A DNA stretch of 64,000 nucleotides from Salvator merianae (lineage: Eukaryota; Chordata; Lepidosauria; Squamata; Teiidae): NCBI GenBank assembly GCA_003586115.2, contig QVOM02000042.1, positions 36,806,019-36,870,018 of the forward strand, given 5' to 3'. The notes under the pieces are model-generated. The model did not search any database. It was not told where the DNA came from and saw only the letters and a program-made list of their open reading frames with translations. Below, piece by piece: positions 49,992 through 64,000 of the stretch. Numbering within the stretch: the stretch's first letter is position 1; every line of letters begins with the position of its first letter. The translations under genes and the position numbers were made by a program.

Positions 49992-51752
49992 CTAGTCTAA
50001 TACAACAACTGCACTAGGATCAAAGGCGTTTAAATTTAAACGTGTTTTTAAGCTATTGACATCATTTGCATTAACATCTTGCAACACTATTACTGTTGCT
50101 TTTGGCAGAAAAGGATTAAATTCAACAGTCATCACGCAACAGAGATCTATTAATTCTCTTTGGCAATTCTGTAAACCCTCCTTAAGTTTTAGGCTAAGAA
50201 TAGGATCTTTTCTCATTTGTTTCATTTCAGGCACTGAAAATCCAATCAAACTGGTTAAAATTTCATCAGCAAAATTAACATCTAGATACGCTGTGCCATC
50301 AGATATTTTTGCTGTTACACTCCAGAGATCGTTGTTATTTGTGAGGTTTCCAGTCAGAGTTACTATAAATGCTTTAACTTTCACAATAGTGATCTCTTTT
50401 GGCTCATTACCCAATAAAACTGATAAATATGTAAAGGGAAGTGTATCTAAACTAACTTTGTGGCATTTATTCTTTAAACAGGAGATCTGTGCATAGTCAG
50501 AATACTGGTCAAGTTTTTTGTTACTGCCTGTTATAGTGCTAGAAGTGCTAGATAGTTCTCTAATGCTTTTATTAACTCTCTCTTCCATAACTTTATTTCT
50601 CAATCGGCTATCCAGGTTCTGAGTATGCTGTACATTATGGTTTACAGAAAAACCTTCTTTGTTTTCTTTAAATATGTTACACATTCCTCTTTCACCAGAT
50701 TTCCTGATAAGCTGGTTATTTATGCTAGTACTTCTGCTAAGAACCGGTTGTTGCTGGATCTCCTCTTCTAAAAGTAAATTATCCAGTGGAAAGTCATCAA
50801 AATCTTCTTCCATATTTTCCATAATTGAAATGCTCTGTTCTTCATGTTCTCCAGTGAAAGTTGCAGATCCTTGCTGCAAACCCTCTCCAGATATAGGAGG
50901 ATGATAATGTGTGGTAGAAATTAAACTGGCACTTTGGCTACAATATCCACTTTCAGTAGGCATCTCATTTATCATTAATTCATTACTTTCTCCAAGACTT
51001 GCCAGAAGCTCTTCGTCAGAAGGGCCTAGAGCTTGGCCCAGTTCATCAGCAGGCATTACCATTCCAGATTCACCAATATTTGATCTGATAATGTTATGCT
51101 GATTATCACTTTCTTCTCCAATTAGCCTAGCGAGAACTTTTTCCTCAGAGTATTCTTCCACAAGGCTATCCACTTCACCTCCCAATAGTTTCACGTTTTC
51201 TGATTTGAGCAAAAGAACACCTAAACGATATGCAACTTTCCCCTTTATCATAATTTTTGTCCCTGGAAGGAGACTGCTGTTGAGAACAGGAATAGGGTGG
51301 TATTCCATACCCTGAATGTGATGTATGCCATCAGTTAGTTGAAGCATCAGCATTCGAGTAGGTTTTGCTTCCCAGGACCTTAAGAATCCCTGAGGATTAG
51401 CAGTTATTTCCTCATTTACAGTATTTTTCCCTCTTATCCTCTGCAATTGGGAATAAGCAGGCTGACTCACATCAACAAGTGAATCTATCTGTATGGAATA
51501 AAAGCCATTCACTTCCCCTTTTGATTCACTTAAAATGCAGTCAGGTAGAACAGGGTATTCAAGATCTCTGAGATCGGTAAGAAGCCATTGCTCAAACACT
51601 TGCTTGTTAACCGAAGCCAGAGACAAACTGCCACTGCCGTTTTCTTGCTGAATCCAGTCAATACAAGCTTCTAGCCATGGTGCAGGAACCTTCACGTGCC
51701 ATGTAGATGAAAGCCAAGTTCCCACTTTTACCACAAGACCTGATGCAGCCAT
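49992..51752 (-). CDS. RMI1: RecQ-mediated genome instability protein 1
   Basis: RMI1 is the OB-fold scaffold of the nuclear BLM-TOP3A-RMI1-RMI2 dissolvasome, which dissolves double Holliday junctions without crossover. This intact 586-codon frame has no introns, as expected of the RMI1 coding exon. Residues 1-60 form the N-terminal helical region ([35 protein letters not shown]). Residues about 62-215 are OB1, with [20 protein letters not shown], the TOP3A-gating loop at about 105-130, and [13 protein letters not shown] conserved [12 protein letters not shown] box lies at 242-253. An acidic, Ser-rich disordered linker follows. OB2, the RMI2-binding part, spans about 438-575 ([29 protein letters not shown]). 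The start is supported by an upstream splice acceptor, TTTCATTTCAG, three bases before ATG. At 586 residues it is slightly shorter than human (625), mainly in the linker. Confidence 0.97.
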   Translation of the reverse strand: MAASGLVVKVGTWLSSTWHVKVPAPWLEACIDWIQQENGSGSLSLASVNKQVFEQWLLTDLRDLEYPVLPDCILSESKGEVNGFYSIQIDSLVDVSQPAYSQLQRIRGKNTVNEEITANPQGFLRSWEAKPTRMLMLQLTDGIHHIQGMEYHPIPVLNSSLLPGTKIMIKGKVAYRLGVLLLKSENVKLLGGEVDSLVEEYSEEKVLARLIGEESDNQHNIIRSNIGESGMVMPADELGQALGPSDEELLASLGESNELMINEMPTESGYCSQSASLISTTHYHPPISGEGLQQGSATFTGEHEEQSISIMENMEEDFDDFPLDNLLLEEEIQQQPVLSRSTSINNQLIRKSGERGMCNIFKENKEGFSVNHNVQHTQNLDSRLRNKVMEERVNKSIRELSSTSSTITGSNKKLDQYSDYAQISCLKNKCHKVSLDTLPFTYLSVLLGNEPKEITIVKVKAFIVTLTGNLTNNNDLWSVTAKISDGTAYLDVNFADEILTSLIGFSVPEMKQMRKDPILSLKLKEGLQNCQRELIDLCCVMTVEFNPFLPKATVIVLQDVNANDVNSLKTRLNLNAFDPSAVVVLD

Positions 51753-51754
51753 TT

Positions 51755-51770
51755 TCTGAAATGAAACAGT
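51755..51770 (-). other. RMI1: Splice acceptor before RMI1 coding exon
   Basis: Minus-strand CTGTTTCATTTCAG followed by AAAATGG. It implies one or more non-coding 5' exons toward the CpG island and a first intron of roughly 2.5-3.3 kb. The matching donor was not identified with confidence; CAACG|GTAAGC near 54,176-54,186 is one candidate. Confidence 0.6.
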
Positions 51771-54480
51771 GATCTACTTAAGTGTGTTTTGCCTGTAGAA
51801 GGTCATGCAGAAAACCAATTTATTCTATAAACTCATACATGTTTAATCCAAAATTCAAATAAGCACAAGTCAAGAAACAAGACAAGTAACATTCTAGCTG
51901 CTTCCTTGGCTAGGGAATGTATAAATAATTAGCAATAATAAAACATATTTTCCCCACTTCCTGTTACTATCCTATCATTAGATTACAGTTTGCAAACTCG
52001 GAAAAGATTGAATAAAGTTATGGTAGCTCAAAATTTCTTATTATCTCCATTCATTAAGGCCATCTCAAAGGATAATAGAAACTGCTTACAGCTCAAATTG
52101 ATATACGTTTAGACAAAAGCAAAAGATGAATACAGCAGTATGTCTCTTCAGCAGGAGAAATTAAGAAACTGGTATGAAGCATGTATGCCATCTTCTGATA
52201 ATCCCAGACAAGATTCTAAACTACCAGCACCTTAATGCAGCACTGAGCAGAGGAGTAAGAAATGGGAAGAATGTAACAAGAATAGCAAAGTACATAAAAA
52301 TGCCATCTAAAAATTGATAAGCTTTTACTAAATGTGGTTAGTTTGAAGTAAGTTTAAGTTCAAAGGATTCAGTCTTACCAACAAGCCTCTGCTAAGGCAC
52401 TCACTCTAGAATGTGTTTAATTTTATGTAGATCCAGTATCCTTAATAACTTCACTTTTAAAGTGAGTGTGCATGAATGACATGCACAAGCAACAAAGCTT
52501 AAACTGTCATACTTTGAACACATAACGAGAAGACCAAGCTCTCTGGAAAACATGGTGATGCTTGGGAAAGTAGAAGGGAGAAGAAGAGGGCAGTTAGTAG
52601 GTGGATAGACTCAATTACAACAGCAATGGAAGCCTCGCTGGTAGACCTAAGAAAGATGGTCAAAGACCAGTCAGTCTGTAGGAAGTTAATCCATATGGTC
52701 ATCAAGAATCACCTACAACTAGATGGAACAAGCAAGAAAACATGAATGACAAAATCATCATGTCAACTATATGGAAATAATAACACCATATAATGAATAA
52801 CTATGCAATACTAATTGCCAGCAGTCTATTTAGGAATAAACCAATAAAGGATTTGTTTGATTCAAATCCCTTCTTGACAATATTTTTAAAATATAATGTA
52901 CTGCACTTTCTTTTATCAGTCTTTTTGCTGGTGCAGCCCTGCAAACGTGAGCTTTACACTAAATGGAATTTAGATGGGCAGATGCCTGCATTTCCTTTCA
53001 ATATACCTGAGGATGTAGAAATCTGTTCACCAACAGTCACATATTTTTGTGTTCCTCCAGCTCTTATTTCTCATGTATCTGAAGTAGCAGTGGGAACTGC
53101 AGAGTACATTTAATGCAACTGATGGATCCATTGATGCAACTGTACTTTCAAGACAAATTCCAAAATGATTCAAAACATTGAAAGTGAGCTTTCCAATTAC
53201 TCTTTTAAACATGCGTAGGCAGTTTTCAAAAACACAAATACTGAATGAATTCCTAGGACAAAACAAGTTTTTTAGGAAAACAATTTGGAAACCCTTCCTG
53301 GGAGTTTAAATGCAAAACACTCCATATTATTTGTGCTACTGTCCCCTCAAGAGCAGCTCCAAATAAATATGAAATTTAAAAAAAGGAAGTCAGGGAAAGA
53401 TTTTTGCAGGCAACAATATCTCACAAATCATTGGGCAGACATGAAAGTACTTTGTTTTTGTGCCCCAGTCAAATTTCAAAGCAATTCTAAGCATATCTAC
53501 TTACATTATGTTCACTGGTACTTATTCCTAGAAAATTGAAAATTGTAGCCAAACAGCACAATTCTAAAATTACTGGCTGCAGTGGTAGTGCTTACAAAGT
53601 AAGTAGCATCCATCCCCAAAGCAGGGAAAGGGGCCACTTTCAGGAAGGAAGGAATGAGAGAAAAATATCCAGTGAAGCTTAATTGACTTGTGCCTGCTTT
53701 TTGGCAGGAACAAATTAAAAGATGGGACTGCCAGCTCAGAACAATTCAGAAAGAAGCCTAATGGCAAACCCAACCAATCCATCTTGACACACCCCTTCAC
53801 TCATCCACTGCTGCAATCTTCTAGGCTACTATATGTGGCTGTGGTGCTTAACAGCAGAAATAGTTTACAATAGGGGACCCACAGTTTGAACTTCTGTATT
53901 ATTCTCGAGAGGCGGGTGAACGTGTCCACAAGTTCTTTTACACCCTCATGCTAGTGACTCCCAGCTCAGGACTGCATTGTTACTTTACAGATTTCGCAAG
54001 TCTAATATAGTTAAGTATTAAGAGAATGAGATCTTCTGATACACTAAAATTTCACTTTCAAGGAAGATACCCCAAAAGTTCAGATCTGAAAGAAAATATC
54101 ACCCTATCTACATAAACGGATTAAGGCTCCAATCCCCAAGCACCCCTACATGCGAAGACCTACTGAACCTAGAAGGGCTTACCGTTGCTAAACTTGCAGT
54201 AAGATTCCAATCTAAAGCATGAGAAACTTACATCCATCCCACTCCAAATATACCTAAGATTAGGCACCTATACTTTAAGGCACCATATACCCTCGAGGGC
54301 CACCGCAACACCCCAATGCTTCTCAGCCCTCCCACAGTCCCACTTATTCTAACCAGGAAAAGGGACTCGTTCCGACATTATTGTTTCCAAACGTTCCCAC
54401 AACGTCCCTGGTGAAAGAATCACAGCCCGCAATTTAAACCCCTTAGATATTTTTATAACTAGGGCGGAACTCCGTACCCT
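51771..54480. other. RMI1 5' intron (inferred), no other gene
   Basis: AT-rich sequence between the RMI1 coding exon and the CpG island. It holds one RTE fragment (52,490-52,745). No other gene is recognised. Confidence 0.5.
52490..52745 (+). mobile_element. RTE-type LINE 3' fragment
   Basis: Readable in frames: LKLSYFEHITRRPSSLENMV, MLGKVEGRRRG, then TAMEASLVDLRKMVKDQ-like and NHLQLDGTSKKT-like. This is the conserved C-terminus of RTE/BovB-type reverse transcriptases, from a different subfamily than the 22.3-kb copy. Confidence 0.7.
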
Positions 54481-55030
54481 AGAGAACAGATGGAAAGCTC
54501 GGGATACTCTCTTTTTTTAAGAAGATGCTCTGTCGCAACTTCTATCGGTGTGCTGCCACAGGTGTATGACAAGTCCGACGGCCGGGCCGGAGTCCCGTTT
54601 CGCCATCCTTAATTCTTTCCTTTCTGTTTTTTTTAGGCGCCAACAAGTTAAAAGTGTAGTAAACTTCTTGGGCTCGCGCGAGAACTCAGCCCCATCAGCT
54701 GTAGTTCGCGTGTGGACGAGGCGGAGTTTACACGGACGCCATTTTGTCTCTCTTTTGCCTCGCACTTTGACGAGCTCCAGTCCCAGTTTCTCGGTCCCCT
54801 CAAGGCGTTTAAAACGGTGTCGATTTGGACTGGCGGTGGCGGCGGTTTGGGTTACACGTGTACTCATTGTTGCAAGTAAGTATAACGCAGTACCCGAACG
54901 GAGGGGAGAGGGGGACAATTAAGGAAAAATAAAAGTGAGAGAAATAGAACCGTAAATGGGGTACTAGTGTATTGTGGTGGCAGCCATTCCCTCTATAGCC
55001 GCACTAAAAGAAGCTGAGTGCTATTACGGC

Positions 55031-55042
55031 TGCGCGTGCGCG
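55031..55042 (+). promoter_or_regulatory. NRF1-like site
   Basis: TGCGCGTGCGCG, one base from the TGCGCATGCGCA consensus. Confidence 0.5.
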
Positions 55043-55117
55043 TACTCCGGCGGCAGCCACGGAAGGCGGGACTCGAGAGCAAGAGAGTCGCCTCTGAGAG
55101 AAAGACGGCCACGGCAA

Positions 55118-55152
55118 CCAATAGAGGTAGGAGTCACGGCAAGGGAGCCAAT
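55118..55152 (+). promoter_or_regulatory. HNRNPK: Paired CCAAT boxes (NF-Y type)
   Basis: CAACCAATAGAGG and GAGCCAATAAGCG in the same direction, 30 bp apart, a spacing favoured for paired NF-Y binding. They sit 50-90 bp upstream of a pyrimidine-rich CTTTTTTCTGTC stretch (about 55,207-55,218) that could be the HNRNPK start site. Confidence 0.55.
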
Positions 55153-55199
55153 AAGCGCTCAGCTGTGGCTTGTGGAGCGCAGTGCGTGTGCGGCTGTTT

Positions 55200-55263
55200 C
55201 TCGGGTCTTTTTTCTGTCGCACTCCTCCTAGAGGCGGATTCCGTTGCGTTAGTGTTCTGCGTG
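55200..55263 (+). other. HNRNPK: Probable HNRNPK 5' UTR exon 1 (end defined)
   Basis: The exon end is set by the donor CTGCGTG|GTAAGG at 55,263/55,264 downstream of the CCAAT pair. The 5' end is approximate. An alternative first-exon donor, TTGCAA|GTAAGTATA, lies at 54,875/54,876. Mammalian HNRNPK uses several first exons, so both may be used. Confidence 0.5.
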
Positions 55264-55307
55264 GTAAGGTGCCCCCGCTGCGCGCGGCTTTTCTTCGAGG
55301 CTCTCGA

Positions 55308-55309
<2 letters not shown>

Positions 55310-55338
<29 letters not shown>
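55310..55338. repeat. (GT)n microsatellite in HNRNPK intron 1
   Basis: About 14 GT units within the CpG island, 50 bp after the exon 1 donor. Confidence 0.9.
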
Positions 55339-55341
<3 letters not shown>

Positions 55342-55930
55342 ATCGGTCTCCCTCCGTTAGTTTCTTACAGGCGGGCCTCGGAAGTGCCTGCAGGGTGAGG
55401 GGAATGCGTGAGGGGCAAATAAAGGTTCGTTCGTTGTGAGGAAGAAAAGGAGGGGTGAGAAGAGAAAGGAGGGACGGTTCGCTTCTAACGGTAACAAAGG
55501 GAAGCAAACGGTTTGTTGGCATTTCTTCTTCATGCAGCGACCTCCACCATCCCCCTCCCGTGGCCGTGTTAGGAGACAAAGCTGCCTGGTAGTGGTGGTG
55601 TGGCGGCTGCTGCAGAAAATCATGGCGGCCGGGCTGAGGGAGGGGAGCGGGAGGAGAGCGAACGAACGGCTTTTCCTATTCTTTCTCGCCTCGTTAGGCC
55701 TCTCGACTCTGAGCGGGGCCCGGGGTTCCCGGTCTGCTTCCCCCTCTTGGGGGGACTCACTGGCCCTCTTTTGTGTCCGCGGGCGGAGGGCCTTGCCTTC
55801 GGAAGCGGCCGCGTGGCGTGACTCCTTCCGCTCCCGGCTCCTCCTAGCAGCTCGTGGTCGCCATTACAGCCGCGGTGGTTGCTGCTGTTGCGAGCCGCCA
55901 TTTTTTAGTCCCGTACCGCGCTTAGTCAAA

Positions 55931-56889
55931 GCTACGTAGTTCGCATTTTCTTTACCTTCCCTGCGGATGACCTCGTTTTCCCCCGAGGGCAGAGCGGGTT
56001 GTACTAAGGGGTAATTACCCTACTACTGGACTGCCTTGCTGTCTGTGCAGAAGTGAACCGCTGGGTCCCGCCGTGGCTGATTTCCCAGGCTTACCACCCT
56101 CTCCAGAGGAGAACGGAAAGCCTTTTTTGTTGAGATGGGGGGAGGGAGTTGTAGCAGAGCCGTTGATGTTAATGGGTTTGTGTCCTTGTCCAGCACATAA
56201 AGCAGTATTCGCAGATAGTGCTTTCTGTGGCGCTGCACCTATCTGGTATTGTTAAAAGCACTGTAAGTCGCTTTTCTCCAGCCTCTTTCCACGCTGGACC
56301 GCAGAATTCCTTGTTTCGCTTCAGTTTATATTTCTTCATCTAACGAGGCAACAATGGTAGTGTGGAAAGCAAAGGTGTACAAATAAGTTCTTATTATTTA
56401 ATCATACATGCCAAATTCTACGGTGCCTTTTGCTTTGATGTGGCTGTTCTTAGTTTATACTGACTGAATTTGTCCATTTCACCGGGCAAAAAATAATGTC
56501 TCTTTGTTGTCATTTCATATTTGAAAATATTCTGTGTATGAAAGTTGAATTAGGAAAGTAATATGCAAGCTGAGGCTGTACTGTATTTGATAACTTGCTG
56601 TTGATAAGCAGATGTGGAATCTTTGATTCTAGAAATTAATCTTCAGATGCGTTTAGTGCCTTCCAGATTTATGTCAGTGTTGTAAAACAACCATTTTATT
56701 ATTGAATTGGAGATAGCCGCCTACAGTGCTGTTGAAACATGGTTTTACTCACAGTCAGGGGAATATAGCCCTGTTGAATGGTTATATGCTTGTGATATGT
56801 TGCTTCTTTAATCTTGTTTTGTGCTTAAGTCTGGAAATCTAACCTGTTAAGTGAATAAGACCAAAACTCTGGCATGTTGCTTTTCATAG
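55931..56889 (+). other. HNRNPK: HNRNPK intron 1, no other feature
   Basis: Intronic sequence from the island to the second UTR exon. No repeat or RNA gene recognised. Confidence 0.5.
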
Positions 56890-56952
56890 GCTGCCTGATC
56901 TTTGATCCCGCCCAGAACGTTTAAGGTTGCTTGACGAAGGTATATAATATTG
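56890..56952 (+). other. HNRNPK: Probable HNRNPK 5' UTR exon 2
   Basis: Acceptor TGCTTTTCATAG|GCTGCC and donor TATTG|GTAAGT bound a 63-base non-coding exon that ends GGTATATAATATTG. It lies about 120 bases before the coding start, just upstream of the next acceptor. Confidence 0.6.
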
Positions 56953-57074
56953 GTAAGTGCTGGAAACCAAATATTGCCCACTCTGCTTTTTAAGCTAGCT
57001 GAAAAGTTTGCAGCTTTCTTTCAAGTGCTTAAGTATACTTATTATTTTGATAGGTTCTGTCTACAAGTCAAAAA

Positions 57075-64000
<6,926 letters not shown>

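Larger units (their letters stand above)
54500..55930. promoter_or_regulatory. CpG island, RMI1-HNRNPK divergent promoter
   Basis: GC- and CpG-rich DNA between two head-to-head genes, in contrast to the AT-rich flanks. It contains an NRF1-like TGCGCGTGCGCG (55,031-55,042), two CCAAT boxes 30 bp apart (55,118-55,122; 55,148-55,152), and YY1-like sites CGCCATTTTG (54,737-54,746) and GCCGCCATTTTTT (55,894-55,906). The region lacks a TATA box at a clear position, as is usual for housekeeping divergent promoters. Short open frames inside it are compositional. Confidence 0.75.

Noticed and set aside
50056..50496. Plus-strand open frame of 146 codons
   Set aside because: It is the antisense shadow of the RMI1 coding sequence.
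55004..55939. Open frames of 126-191 codons in the CpG island
   Set aside because: They overlap the promoter, first exon and GT microsatellite, on both strands, with no conserved domain. GC-rich DNA has few stop codons.

Overview
The window looks like nuclear DNA of a squamate reptile (lizard or snake). The evidence is AT-rich vertebrate sequence with two spliced or intronic vertebrate genes, CR1-type LINEs, fragments resembling BovB/RTE LINEs, a squamate-style L1, tRNA-derived SINE pieces and many short hAT- or Harbinger-like MITEs. Species cannot be fixed from sequence alone.

Layout. Positions 1 to about 49.6 kb hold no protein-coding gene that I can support. This is intergenic DNA filled with mobile elements of several ages, several nested in each other: an L1 inside a CR1 endonuclease region, a MITE inside a second CR1, a MITE inside another MITE, and a hAT MITE inside an unclassified LINE fragment. 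Between these lie single-copy-looking AT-rich stretches, with one CpG-bearing hairpin near 9.05 kb that may be a conserved non-coding element.

Positions 49,992-51,752 (minus strand) carry a complete, intact, single-exon coding sequence for RMI1, the OB-fold subunit of the BLM-TOP3A-RMI dissolvasome. A CpG-rich island follows at about 54.5-55.9 kb, with paired CCAAT boxes, an NRF1-like site and YY1-like sites. HNRNPK then starts on the plus strand. Two probable 5' UTR exons and six coding exons can be placed with consensus splice sites and continuous phase: the N-terminus, all of KH1 and the first half of KH2. The gene runs off the right edge in an intron. RMI1 and HNRNPK are head to head, as I recall they are in mammals, so the island most likely serves as a shared bidirectional promoter.

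Points of most interest: (a) a 1.64-kb L1 with a 15-bp target-site duplication, a full 5' end and a fused, internally deleted ORF1 but no ORF2; (b) a GCCC-rich tract just upstream of the fourth HNRNPK coding exon, a candidate autoregulatory element because hnRNP K binds C-rich RNA; (c) no recognisable copy of the 24-residue cassette exon between KH1 and KH2; (d) a tandem pair of sequences resembling the hammerhead-bearing ends of Penelope-like elements; (e) a family of modular repeats built from successive hairpins. No clear new enzymatic or defence system is visible.
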